Origin: BOG-1155 sp963717985
Lineage (GTDB): Bacteria > Desulfobacterota > Syntrophorhabdia > Syntrophorhabdales > WCHB1-27
DNA length: 64,000 nt
Reading direction: 5' to 3'
NCBI GenBank assembly: GCA_963717985.1
Contig: CAVQYC010000003.1
Span: forward strand, 620,001 to 684,000
Shown: piece by piece, positions 53,901 to 62,333 of the stretch
Layout: each line of letters starts with the position of its first letter
How positions within the stretch are numbered: position 1 is the stretch's first letter
The notes under the pieces: generated by a model
The model's input: only the letters and a program-made list of their open reading frames with translations
Databases searched by the model: none
Told to the model about the DNA's origin: nothing
Position numbers and translations under genes: made by a program

Positions 53901-56758
53901 ACAACAATAACAACGCCTGGATCAACAACTACGCCGTCCTGACCAACAACGGCACGCTGAACAACAACAACTACACCGACAGCATGGGCACGCACCCCGC
54001 GTACCTGAACAACTCCAGCGGGGCAGATCTGGAAAACAACGGGATCCTGAACAACTACGGCGAGATCACCAACAACAGCAGCACCGACAGCAGCACCGGC
54101 GTGACGACCTACGCCACCCTGAACAACAACTCAGGCGCCGTCCTGAACAATTACCTCGGAGTGGAGAACTACGCGATCCTGAACAACAACGCCGGCGCCA
54201 CCCTGAACACGTCCAACGCCACTCCGGGTGCTACCACCTTCGGCGGCGTGCTGTGGAACCAGGCCGGCGGCACGCTGACCAACAACGGCATCATCAACAT
54301 CAACCCCACAGCCTTTCTTGAAAACTACGGCGATCTGGAGAACAACAGCGTCCTGACCAACTGGTCCGGCAGCGGCAATCTGATCAACGCCGGCACCTTT
54401 AACAATAACGCAGGCGGCACGCTGAATAACAACAGTTGGTTCAGCAACAACGCAGGCGGCACGCTGAATAACTCAGGCGTCCTGACCAACAACTACCAGG
54501 TGCTCAACTTCTACGGCGGCACGCTGAACAACCTTACAGGCGGCACGCTGACCAATAACAACTATCTGGGCAACTCGGGCAACCTGAACAACTCTGGTAC
54601 CATGACCAACAACTCCTATTTAAGCAACAATCCTGGGGCCACGTTGACCAACAACGCAGGCGGCGTTCTGACCAACGGCCCAGGCGGCACCGTGAATAAC
54701 AACGGCACCATGAACAACGCAGGCCAGTTCATCAACCAGGGCTACCTCGGCGGCACCGGCACGTACACTCAGACTGCCGGTCTTACCAAAAACAACGGCA
54801 GCATGAGCCAGGCATCCATTACGATCAACGGCGGTATCCTTGGCGGAACAGGGGTTTTGTACTGTTCTCCGGTCGTGGGGCCGGGGGGAACCGTAATGCC
54901 GGGCGATGCTCCTGGGACGCTCACCATCGAGGGCAATTTTACCAGCAGCGGCACGCTGGTGTTCGGGCAAAACGACGCGCTGAGCATTGGAGGGAATGCC
55001 GACGTTACGGGAAGCACGATCGAGTACAATTTCTATAACGGCTATAGCCCTTCGGGAACGATTTCTCCCCTGCAGGTCGCCGGTCAAATCACGGGATTGA
55101 GCACCGTAACGTACGTCGTTAACGGCTTGGCCCCCGGAGTCGATTATAACGTCAGTGACGGCTCTCTCAATATTATCAGCACGGGCAACCTCTCCGCCGC
55201 AGGCAGCACCGCGGTCACGACCATCACAGGCCCCCTCTACATCGGCGGCAGCCCGGCGAGTACGAACGCCTACATCCTCTTAAACGGCACCCTTAATGTA
55301 ACCGGTGACACCTACATCGGTTACAACGGGGCCGGCACCTTCAACCAGGGCGGGGTTGTGAGCGATGGAAACGGCGGATGGATCACGACGGACGGCGGCA
55401 TCCACAACACCACCAACCTCTACCTCGGCGGCGCCCCCGACGGGACTTCCGGCACGGGCGTCTATAACCTCAACAACGGCACTCTCAACGTCACCGGCAA
55501 CACCTACGTCGGCTACAACGACCCCGTGGGCAGCACCTTCAACCAGTGGGGCGGCACCCACAACACCACCAACCTCTACATCGGCGGAGGGTTGAGCCCG
55601 GACGGCACGAACACGGGCTCAGGCACCGGCACCTACAACCTTAACAACGGCACACTCAGTGTGACCGGCAACACCTACGTGGGCTACAACGACCCCTCCG
55701 CATCGGGCAGCACCTTCAGCCAGTATGGCGGCAGCTACGGAACGCAGACCCTCTATATCGGCGGCAACCCTGACGGGACATCCGGAACATCGGGGACAGG
55801 CACCTACACCATCGTCATGGGCAGCCTTGCGGCGAACACCGCCTATGTCGGCTACAACGGGACAGGCACCTTCAACCAGGGCTACGATCCTATTACCGGC
55901 CAGACCGGCGACGGAAGCAATACCGTCACTATCGCGAACAACCTCTACATAGGCGGCGGGTTGAGCCCGGACGGTACGAGCTATGGCTCGGGCACCGGCA
56001 CCTACAACCTTAACAACGGCAGCCTCAGCGTGACCGGCACCACCTACGTCGGCTACAACGGCACGGGCACATTCAACCAGACAGGCGGCACCCACCAGAC
56101 ATCGAACCTCTACGTCGGCGGCAGCTCCGACGGGACACAGGGCACCGGCACCTACAATTACTCGGGCGGTATCATCACGGGCGCCCTCCAGAATTACGGC
56201 CGGGTCAACGTGACCGGGGGCGCAGTCGGCACGCCCAATACCTTCGGTGCCTCGGTGTCGAACTACGCGGCCTTCAACGTGAACCAGGCGAACGTGGTCT
56301 TCGCGAACGCGGTCACGAACAACACAGGCGGGATATTCACGGTAAACGGGTCGAACGTGACCTTCCAGGGTACTTTCTTGAATTACGGCAATTTGGTCAG
56401 CGACCCGTCCACCATCATCTTCAAGGGCATTTTCACGGGAGGGGGCACAATCACCGCCTCTTCGGGAGACACGTATGAGTTCCTGGGCGCAGGCGACAAC
56501 ACCATCAACCTGGGGCCCGGAGGCTTGACCATCACGAACCTGATTCTCGGGCCCGGCGTGACCCTCACCCTCACAGGCGGCGGCTCGCTTACCGTCACCA
56601 CCCTGACCGACCCGACCGGGACGGACTCCGGCATTACGGGCAATTTTAGCGCCGCCAACTACGGCAAGTTCAGCGCGGTGCCCATCCCCGGCGCAATAGT
56701 GCTCCTCGGCCCGGGCTTACTCGCCCTCGTCGGCCTCCGGAGGAGACTCAAAGGGTAA
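50972..56758 (+). CDS. Giant secreted repeat protein with PEP-CTERM-like anchor
   Basis: 1,928 residues from ATG 50972 (AAGGAGG eight bases upstream), which gives a clean signal peptide (MNTARLLLVLLAATAFA...AHA). Residues ~45-1250 consist of short Asn/Gly/Thr/Leu repeats of the GTLNNxGTLTN type, a probable beta-helix. Residues ~1275-1340 resemble the autotransporter-associated strand (GGTVMPGDAPGTLTIEGNFTSSGTL). Residues ~1410-1740 carry repeats combining YIGG, DGT and GTGTYNLNNGTLxVTGNTYVGYN. The end (VPIPGAIVLLGPGLLALVGLRRRLKG) is a Pro motif, hydrophobic helix and Arg tail, like exosortase/PEP-CTERM substrates. Likely exported and linked to the surface matrix. No autotransporter barrel is present. 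Confidence 0.85.
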   Translation: MNKMNTARLLLVLLAATAFAVAPFGAHAQLSPDPNPVGNTISLGTSLGMNLDTSNPYYNYGEIDVASGGTLDNNGTLNNVGTINSAGMLQNQNPAPTPSTLYYMDIGVLNNSGVLVSSGTFTTDWVLNNYGTLTNSGTMTSNNNMVIGEPHALSLPVLGLVQNYAGATFINSGTLTSCAELQNGGNLNNSGTLNNVTDGVFPGILNNSGTLTNTGTLTNTGTAGLITTITNSGTLYNYGNLQNNNYGALTNTGTLTTYAGSTLTNAGALTNASSGTLQNSGTLTNASGGTLINDIGGNLTNASGGNLTNWGGTLTNKGSIDSSGTTHYATLTNASGATLTNISYTDSSRTVHTGTLNNNGYLKNAGTITNYAILNNNGGPSVTVSGITVTVNNPYGLDNSGILNNGTSASPIGTLNNNSGATLGNSGTLNNYATLNNYSGGASTYNPANNTTTLTNEYGLTNSGVLNNYGDMENNGQFNNSGDLENNSGAVLNNNSGGSLWSYNSTLNNNAGATLTNFGQLQLYGATLTNNGDLENYGTLSVQNFNTAGTLVNNTTLNNNSGGTLTVFGGTLTNASGATLNNSGYLYNGTWQTLGSILNNSGTLNNTYALYNYGSLTNNSTLYNTGWLTNYSTGRLYNNATLTNAYVLTNAGDLENNSHATLTNTGWLTNSGILNNNTGALLTSSNVLYNTGTLTNAGQFTNTGWLYNGGAENSGGGWSINTSAPLNNYGELDINSNGNLKNFGIVNNYATLNVNSGGTLMNNPGGTLNNGTQTNNASAVLTIAWWGQMLTYGQMNNYGTLTNNGGEGDSPSPALSVYGAMNNYGNLSNNGVMEIDTTSPGSTVLTNASGATLTNASGATLTNYSRIVNNGTLSNYGQLGTSGGTLTNNAILTNYAGGTLTTGPNSFGTTKTYWGTVNNFDQLINYGDVENNAILNNHGLLNNYATLNNNSINVSWPAVAGLNNYAALNNNSGAVLNNNNNAWINNYAVLTNNGTLNNNNYTDSMGTHPAYLNNSSGADLENNGILNNYGEITNNSSTDSSTGVTTYATLNNNSGAVLNNYLGVENYAILNNNAGATLNTSNATPGATTFGGVLWNQAGGTLTNNGIININPTAFLENYGDLENNSVLTNWSGSGNLINAGTFNNNAGGTLNNNSWFSNNAGGTLNNSGVLTNNYQVLNFYGGTLNNLTGGTLTNNNYLGNSGNLNNSGTMTNNSYLSNNPGATLTNNAGGVLTNGPGGTVNNNGTMNNAGQFINQGYLGGTGTYTQTAGLTKNNGSMSQASITINGGILGGTGVLYCSPVVGPGGTVMPGDAPGTLTIEGNFTSSGTLVFGQNDALSIGGNADVTGSTIEYNFYNGYSPSGTISPLQVAGQITGLSTVTYVVNGLAPGVDYNVSDGSLNIISTGNLSAAGSTAVTTITGPLYIGGSPASTNAYILLNGTLNVTGDTYIGYNGAGTFNQGGVVSDGNGGWITTDGGIHNTTNLYLGGAPDGTSGTGVYNLNNGTLNVTGNTYVGYNDPVGSTFNQWGGTHNTTNLYIGGGLSPDGTNTGSGTGTYNLNNGTLSVTGNTYVGYNDPSASGSTFSQYGGSYGTQTLYIGGNPDGTSGTSGTGTYTIVMGSLAANTAYVGYNGTGTFNQGYDPITGQTGDGSNTVTIANNLYIGGGLSPDGTSYGSGTGTYNLNNGSLSVTGTTYVGYNGTGTFNQTGGTHQTSNLYVGGSSDGTQGTGTYNYSGGIITGALQNYGRVNVTGGAVGTPNTFGASVSNYAAFNVNQANVVFANAVTNNTGGIFTVNGSNVTFQGTFLNYGNLVSDPSTIIFKGIFTGGGTITASSGDTYEFLGAGDNTINLGPGGLTITNLILGPGVTLTLTGGGSLTVTTLTDPTGTDSGITGNFSAANYGKFSAVPIPGAIVLLGPGLLALVGLRRRLKG

Positions 56759-56780
56759 TCATCCGCACGACAGTATCAAA

Positions 56781-56817
56781 GGGGGCAGGGCACTGACGGC
56801 CCTGCCCCCTTTTTTTT
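56781..56817 (+). terminator. Strong Rho-independent terminator after the giant surface gene
   Basis: GGGGGCAGGGC (56781-56791) pairs with 56799-56809 over a 7-base loop and is followed by eight T. It lies 22 bp after the stop. The following ~265 bp to the pilin operon hold no gene that I can support. Confidence 0.9.
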
Positions 56818-57081
56818 GCGGAGAGAATCACTTGATCTCAATTAAAGGCCCTGAAGACCCTTTGCGCTCATGGGCGGAACCGCCCACCCAGGGTCCTTTC
56901 GTCCCCTAGCGGTCCACCCCCGTGGAATCATACGCCTGAAGCGTCATTCTTTTGTCGCCCCTTTGTCATGGCCGGTGCGAAACCGCGCATCCGCCGTTTG
57001 CGCACGGGTACGGAATACGGCCCCTGGCGCCTTCCCGCTTCGCGGTATGCTTATTGCTTCGAGGAAGACCGGAGTTGTGTA

Positions 57082-57648
57082 ATGACAAATGACGTGATCC
57101 GGGAAGAGTGGCGCATGACGCTTTCGGCTTCAACGCCTCACGTCCGCGACAGGAGCGGGATGCCCGCGGGCACCCCCTTCGCGGGCAAACCAGGACGTTT
57201 CGGGACGGTCTTCGGGAGACCCCGCTCCGACGCGGGGCAAGAGGCAGCGTTTTCCCTTATGGAATTGTTGATCGCCCTCTCTATCATGGGCATCCTCGCC
57301 GCCTTTGCCTTGCCCGCCTATAGCCACTATGTCGCGCAGTCGCGCCAGGCGGACGCGGAGCGGCAGCTCATGGTCGTGGCACAGGCACAGGAGATCTACC
57401 GGTTCCAGAATGGGGCATACGCGACGAATGCGCAGACGGCCTCCCTCGTCCCCTACGGATGGGTGAACAACTTCGGCGATTATGCCTTTACCATTACGAG
57501 TGCCGGCACTGCCGTGATAAACGGGGTGACTGTTCCCGTTTTCACCGCGCAGGCCCAGGGGAATATCGATAGCGACGCGACGCTCGATACCTGGACCATA
57601 GATCAGAACGGCACCCTTACAAATGTGATCGATGACGTCACCAGCTGA
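57082..57648 (+). CDS. Type IV prepilin (PilE/PilA-like minor pilin)
   Basis: 188 residues from ATG 57082 (GGAG seven bases upstream); ATG 57115 is an alternative. A very long leader (~56 residues) precedes the prepilin motif AAFSLMELLIALSIMGILAAFALPAYSHYVAQSR. The hydrophobic helix and conserved Glu5 are intact, but the residue before the cleavage site is Ala, not the usual Gly. The globular part resembles PilE-type minor pilins (AEIYRF-like AQEIYRFQNGAYATN, then DTWTIDQNG). First gene of a five-gene overlapping operon. Confidence 0.85.
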   Translation: MTNDVIREEWRMTLSASTPHVRDRSGMPAGTPFAGKPGRFGTVFGRPRSDAGQEAAFSLMELLIALSIMGILAAFALPAYSHYVAQSRQADAERQLMVVAQAQEIYRFQNGAYATNAQTASLVPYGWVNNFGDYAFTITSAGTAVINGVTVPVFTAQAQGNIDSDATLDTWTIDQNGTLTNVIDDVTS

Positions 57649-58153
57649 TCCTGCAAGGAGACACCATTGGCTGCGCCGGGTCCCGGCCTTTACCCTTATC
57701 GAGCTCCTCGTCGCGATGGCGATAATCGGCATTCTGGGAGCGGCCGCGGCGCCCGGAGTGAGCCGCTGGATCGAGGACTACCGGGTGAAGGCTGCATCCC
57801 GGCAGCTCATGAGCGATCTGCAATTCGCCAGAATGAAGGCCGTTGCGGACAATGTCCAGTATCAGGTCTACTTCAATCAGGCAAATAACCGATACTGGGT
57901 GCAGGGGTGGAATCCAGCCACGTCGTTGTGGAACCAGATCGGCGCCACCCGCCAGTTTTCGAATGCGGCCAGCCCCGCCTACGAGCCCGGCGTCACGCTC
58001 ACTTTTTCGACGAACGGCGACAAGACCGCCACCTTTTCGCAAATGGGCCAGGCGACACCCGCAATTACGGCGAGTCTTTCGTCGACCAATTACCAGAGCA
58101 ACGTTATCGTGGCAACGACAGGGAGGGTGCAGATTGCCCAGATCAGACCGTAG
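57632..58153 (+). CDS. fimT: GspH/FimT-type pseudopilin
   Basis: 173 residues. The prepilin motif RVPAFTLIELLVAMAIIGILGAAAAPG again has Ala at -1. SRQLMSDLQFARMKAVADNVQYQV matches the FimT/GspH family helix. FimT acts as a minor pilin in the initiation complex of type IV pili and in DNA binding during uptake in some bacteria. It overlaps the upstream pilin gene by 17 bp and pilV by 20 bp. Confidence 0.85.
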   Translation: MTSPADPARRHHWLRRVPAFTLIELLVAMAIIGILGAAAAPGVSRWIEDYRVKAASRQLMSDLQFARMKAVADNVQYQVYFNQANNRYWVQGWNPATSLWNQIGATRQFSNAASPAYEPGVTLTFSTNGDKTATFSQMGQATPAITASLSSTNYQSNVIVATTGRVQIAQIRP

Positions 58154-58556
58154 GGGTCTCGCGCCGGGCCATGAGGGCTTTACCCTCCTCGAGATCCTCG
58201 TGGCGGTTCTCCTCTTTGCCATAGGAGCCCTCATGCTGGCCCAGATGCAGATTTTCAGTATGCGGGGCGGCACCTTCGGCAAGGAGGCCCTGATCGCCAC
58301 AACCCAGGCGCAGGCGCAGATGGAGACCCTCAAGGACCCCGTCCTGAGTCCCTTCACCACGACCGTCCTAGGGCTTCCCACGAGTCTCGCCGCCGGCACG
58401 CAGGTCGCTATCGCCGCGGTACCCGGCATGACCCTGACCTACTGGAGAAGCGACCCCCCCGGAGGGGTAGCGCCGGAGCGTTTCGTAACCATCAATGTGC
58501 AGGTGACATGGAAAGGACAGACACTCACATTCAGCACGATCCTCTCAGAGGTGTAG
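58134..58556 (+). CDS. pilV: PilV-type minor pilin, TTG start
   Basis: About 140 residues. No ATG precedes the prepilin motif (HEGFTLLEILVAVLLFAIGALMLAQMQIFSM), but TTG 58134 has GGGAGGG at the right distance and gives a normal short leader. The motif has the usual Gly at -1. A minor pilin of the PilV/GspI group, helping to prime the pilus tip. It overlaps both neighbours. Confidence 0.75.
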   Translation: MPRSDRRGLAPGHEGFTLLEILVAVLLFAIGALMLAQMQIFSMRGGTFGKEALIATTQAQAQMETLKDPVLSPFTTTVLGLPTSLAAGTQVAIAAVPGMTLTYWRSDPPGGVAPERFVTINVQVTWKGQTLTFSTILSEV

Positions 58557-59284
58557 CGGGGTTCACCCTGGTCGAGTTGCTGATCGGCCTCGCCATCAGC
58601 AGTATCCTCGCGCTCAGTCTCTGGTCGCTCGCCTCGACGCAGGAAAGGACTTACGGAAGCCAGGACAGCGCCACCGAGATGCAGCAGAACCTGAGGGTCG
58701 CCATGCAGTCTCTCACGCGGGATATCATGGCTGCAGGTCTCGGCCCCCAGTCCTCGACCATCAACGGGCAGAATGCGGGCGCCTGGTATAATGCCGCCAA
58801 CAGCTGGAATGCCTTCAATATCACCGCCACCTCCATCGACATCATCGGCTGCGGCCAGACGCCCGCGACCCTGAGCGCGCAGGCGGCGAGCGGGACCAAC
58901 ACCCTTGCCCTTGCCGCCGGTGAGGGAGCGGGCTTCACGGCCTCCCAGAATATCAGCATCGAGGGCGCGGAGAACGCGGTGGTGACGAGCGTCAGCGGTG
59001 ACACGCTCACGCTCAGCGGGAACCTCAGCCTGACCCACCCGTCCGGGGCAAGCGTCTATCCCCTGCGGTGGGTCACTTACTCGGTGACGGGCGGCGTCCT
59101 CAACGCAGATCAGCACAACGGCAGCGGGCCGCAGGCGGTCGCCTCCGATATCACGGCAATGGCGATCACTGCGAACGCCACCGATCCGAAGGCACTCACC
59201 GTCAGCCTCACGGGTTCGACTAGCAGCGCCACGGCGCCTCTTGTCTCGACGGTGACGGATACGGTCTACCGGCGGAATACTTAG
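58508..59284 (+). CDS. pilW: PilW-type minor pilin
   Basis: 258 residues. Prepilin motif VAGFTLVELLIGLAISSILALSLWSLAS with Gly at -1 and Glu5. The downstream segment SATEMQQNLRVAMQSLTRDIMAAGLG is the typical PilW N-terminal helix. The remaining domain is beta-rich with Asn/Ser/Thr. It overlaps pilV by 49 bp, a long but readable overlap. Confidence 0.85.
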   Translation: MERTDTHIQHDPLRGVAGFTLVELLIGLAISSILALSLWSLASTQERTYGSQDSATEMQQNLRVAMQSLTRDIMAAGLGPQSSTINGQNAGAWYNAANSWNAFNITATSIDIIGCGQTPATLSAQAASGTNTLALAAGEGAGFTASQNISIEGAENAVVTSVSGDTLTLSGNLSLTHPSGASVYPLRWVTYSVTGGVLNADQHNGSGPQAVASDITAMAITANATDPKALTVSLTGSTSSATAPLVSTVTDTVYRRNT

Positions 59285-59350
59285 GCGGGCATGGAAGGAC
59301 AGGGGAAATGCGTACGACCTCGCGGCCGGCGAGGAAAGAGGAGAGGGGCT

Positions 59351-61165
59351 ATGAGAGGAGACGGAAGAGGAGGCTTCCCACGGGGACGGTCCAGACGGGG
59401 CGCCGCCCGCGGAAACGAGGGGGGCTTCGTGGTCTTCATCGTGATGATCCTCATCCTGCTCCTCACCGTGCTCGGTCTCGCCGCGAACAGGAGCATCATC
59501 ACCGATATCGGCATTGCCGCGAACCTTACCGGCTCGGTACGGACCCTTTACGCGGCAGAGGCGGGCGCCACGCTCGCCTGGAACCAGTTGTACACGGCCT
59601 TGCAGGGGAGCCTCAACCCAGCCCTGCCTGTTGCCGCGAACCCTGCCATAACGGGCTACACCTGGACGACGACCATCTCCACCGTGCCGGCGGGCGGACC
59701 GAACATCATCCAGAGGCCGGCCACGGGCACTTTTGCGGGGCTGAGCGCCTTCGTTCAAATGTACCGGATCACCTCGACCGCGACGGACAACAAGACGGGC
59801 GCGGTGAGCACGGTGACTATTGACGTGGAGGACCAGCTCATCCCCATATTTCAGTTCGGTGTCTTCTACAACGGCGTCCTTGAGACCTTCCCCGGCGCAC
59901 CCATGACTTTTTCAGGGTGGGTCCACTCGAACAACAGCATCTACCTCGGTTCGAACAGCTCCACGCTGGAAATGAGTTCGATGGTCACCACTGCGGCCAA
60001 CATATTCGACTACCGCCTTGACAGCTCTGCTGCGGTCAACCCCGCGAACATCTACAAGGTGGGGGCCTCCACGACGTTCAATGCCACGGATTATCCCCCC
60101 GAGAACCATGACAGCGTGACTGACACCAGCGGTCACGGCGTTCCCGACTGGGTCTATTACAACTATGCGAACGCGTGGAATGGGGGGGTGAGGACACAGT
60201 ATGAGGGCATCACGGCCCTCGCTGTGCCGGGGATGACGAGCAACCCCTACGATATCATCGGCACGGGCACGGGGAGCATGTACCAGGAAGCGGGCCTCAA
60301 GATCGTGGACGGCGTGGCTTACGACCAGGCGGGCAACAACCTCAACTGGTGCACCTCGAATCCCGGGTACAAGAACAGCAGCCATCAGCTCATCATCGAT
60401 CCGGGCTGCAACAGCACAAACAATGTCAACCCCGTGGTCAAGGCGGGGACCGTGTACGACTACCGGCAAGCGACGACGATGAACACCCTCGACATCAACG
60501 TGGGTGCCCTGGCCGCTTACGCGCCGGCAATGGCCGCCCTTCTGAACCCGCCTGAGGGCTCCGACCCGGGCATTCTCTACGTCTCTTCGTCGAGCGCGAA
60601 CGGCGCCGTCCGTCTCGTCAACGGCGCCGAACTGCCCCAGAACCAGGTAGAGGGACAGGCAGTGGGGCTCACGGTGGCCACGCCCAACCCCGCGTACGTG
60701 CTGGGGAACTACAACAACCAGGCGGGCAACACCACGTTGACGGTGCCTGCCGCCATCATGGCCGATGCCGTCACGGTCCTTTCGAACGCTTGGGGGAACA
60801 GTTCGAACAACTGGGGGGACGGCATCTACGGGGCCGGCACCTCCATCAACTCACGGCCGGCCTCACAAACATGGGTCAATACGGCGATCATGTCGGGCAA
60901 CACGAATACCGTGGGCAGCCAATACAGCGGCGGCCTCGAGAACTTCGTGCGCTTTTTGGAGAACTGGAGCGGGGTCACCTACAACTACAGCGGCTCCCTC
61001 GTCTGCCTCTGGCAGAGCGAAGTGGCCACGGCCCCCTGGCCTAACACGGGGACGGTCTACAATCCGCCGAACAGAAACTGGAGCTTCGTCATGAACCCAA
61101 ACGCCCTGCCGCCGGGCACGCCGAGGGTGAGGATCACGACCCGCGTCGGCTGGAGCGCGAACTAA
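59351..61165 (+). CDS. PilX-like minor pilin / pilus-assembly protein
   Basis: 604 residues from ATG 59351 (GAGGAGAGGGGCT upstream). A basic N-terminus leads to a membrane helix (GGFVVFIVMILILLLTVLGLAANRS) like the PilX N-terminal domain, without the canonical E5. The next helix ends with TLYAAEAGATLAWNQLY, a strong PilX family feature. The long C-terminal part is beta-rich. It is much longer than typical PilX (~200 residues), like the large variants in deltaproteobacteria. PilY1, usually the next gene, is missing; the operon stops here. Confidence 0.75.
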   Translation: MRGDGRGGFPRGRSRRGAARGNEGGFVVFIVMILILLLTVLGLAANRSIITDIGIAANLTGSVRTLYAAEAGATLAWNQLYTALQGSLNPALPVAANPAITGYTWTTTISTVPAGGPNIIQRPATGTFAGLSAFVQMYRITSTATDNKTGAVSTVTIDVEDQLIPIFQFGVFYNGVLETFPGAPMTFSGWVHSNNSIYLGSNSSTLEMSSMVTTAANIFDYRLDSSAAVNPANIYKVGASTTFNATDYPPENHDSVTDTSGHGVPDWVYYNYANAWNGGVRTQYEGITALAVPGMTSNPYDIIGTGTGSMYQEAGLKIVDGVAYDQAGNNLNWCTSNPGYKNSSHQLIIDPGCNSTNNVNPVVKAGTVYDYRQATTMNTLDINVGALAAYAPAMAALLNPPEGSDPGILYVSSSSANGAVRLVNGAELPQNQVEGQAVGLTVATPNPAYVLGNYNNQAGNTTLTVPAAIMADAVTVLSNAWGNSSNNWGDGIYGAGTSINSRPASQTWVNTAIMSGNTNTVGSQYSGGLENFVRFLENWSGVTYNYSGSLVCLWQSEVATAPWPNTGTVYNPPNRNWSFVMNPNALPPGTPRVRITTRVGWSAN

Positions 61166-61295
61166 TAGTGGGGTTCAGCACCCCCTCCATGAGCACGCTC
61201 ACCGGGGTACCCGCTTGCGGGTCGTCCCCGCTCAAGATAGCGTGCGCTCAACGGTTCGTGCGGCATTCGAGTCAAAGCTCGAGATGCCTCAGCTT

Positions 61296-62294
61296 TTATG
61301 CCTTTCGTTTTACTGCGATAAGCTGCGCAACGATGCTGACTGCGATCTCCTGCGGTGTCTCCGCTTTTATATCAAGTCCAATGGGCGCATGAACAGACTT
61401 CAGAACGTTCTCATCGACGCCCTTCTGCCTCAAATGGTCCAGAATGAGGGCGCTTTTTCTCTTACTCCCGATCATGCCTACGTAACGGGTTGGCCTCTTC
61501 AAGACCTCTTCGAGGACAAGCGCGTCATGCTTGTGCCCCCTCGTCACCACGGCCACATACTCGTTTCCGCAAAAATGGAGTTCCTCGAACACGCGCAGGA
61601 AGTCGTCGACTATGATCTCGCGGGCCTCGGGGAACCTCTCCCTGTTTGCGAAATCGTCACGGTCATCTATTATGACCACGTTAAAATCGACCATCGTTGC
61701 CGCCTTCGACACGTATTGTGAGATGTGGCCGGCGCCAAACAGGTAAAGAAGCGAAGACGAGACTGTCGGCTCGATGAGGATCCCCTCGCCGATGACCGGC
61801 CCTCTCTCCAACAGGTACGACCCCGGACGCTCTCTTATTTCCTCCCCCGGGTCGTCGCCCGTTACCTGACCGTCCGCCCCGACAAGACTCTTGGAGAACG
61901 AGCTTTCAGAGAACCTGGTAACAATTAAAGCATCCTTTCCCCTTCTTTCGAGGTCTCTCGCTTCCGCGTACACGTTTTTATAGCGCCCAAGGACCGGTTC
62001 GAGGAAGATATCGACGTTCCCCCCGCATATCATCCCCTCATCCTCGACGATGCGGCCGTCTAAACGGTAGTGCATGAGCTTCACTTTTCCGGTCTTCGCG
62101 ACATTCTTCGCCGCCTGCCACACCTCTGCCTCGACGCAACCCCCTCCCACGGTGCCGAAAAAGCGGCCGTCATCTCCTATGAACATCTTCGCCCCCGCTT
62201 CCCTGGGGGCCGCACCCATCTTTTTTATGATAGTGGCAAGGGCGCCGCCTCTTCCCCTCGACAGGTAATCCTCAACAGCCTCGTAGATATCCAC
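61296..62294 (-). CDS. XdhC-family molybdenum-enzyme maturation factor
   Basis: 332 residues, starting at GTG 62294 (GAGGGGGG just upstream). The XdhC/CoxI N-terminal domain (ATIIKKMGAAPREAGAKMFI, GTVGGGCVEAEVW) is followed by a Rossmann domain (LLYLFGAGHISQYVSKAA, VIIDDRDDFAN and the IGSKRK segment). XdhC proteins bind the molybdopterin cofactor, protect it and insert it, with sulfuration, into xanthine-oxidase-family enzymes. First gene in its order of a three-gene accessory set; probable client is the Mo hydroxylase at 29-34 kb (inference). Confidence 0.9.
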   Translation of the reverse strand: MDIYEAVEDYLSRGRGGALATIIKKMGAAPREAGAKMFIGDDGRFFGTVGGGCVEAEVWQAAKNVAKTGKVKLMHYRLDGRIVEDEGMICGGNVDIFLEPVLGRYKNVYAEARDLERRGKDALIVTRFSESSFSKSLVGADGQVTGDDPGEEIRERPGSYLLERGPVIGEGILIEPTVSSSLLYLFGAGHISQYVSKAATMVDFNVVIIDDRDDFANRERFPEAREIIVDDFLRVFEELHFCGNEYVAVVTRGHKHDALVLEEVLKRPTRYVGMIGSKRKSALILDHLRQKGVDENVLKSVHAPIGLDIKAETPQEIAVSIVAQLIAVKRKA

Positions 62295-62333
62295 TCTACC
62301 CCCCTCATAAACTCCTGAAAATACCTCCGCCTC

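Noticed and set aside
51460..53995. Minus-strand ORFs rich in Val/Gly/Gln within the giant repeat gene
   Set aside because: Produced by codon periodicity of the Asn/Gly/Thr repeats; no signals for expression.
61166..61295. Possible gene in the convergent gap between pilX-like and xdhC
   Set aside because: Only short frames with no ribosome site or similarity; no clear terminator either.
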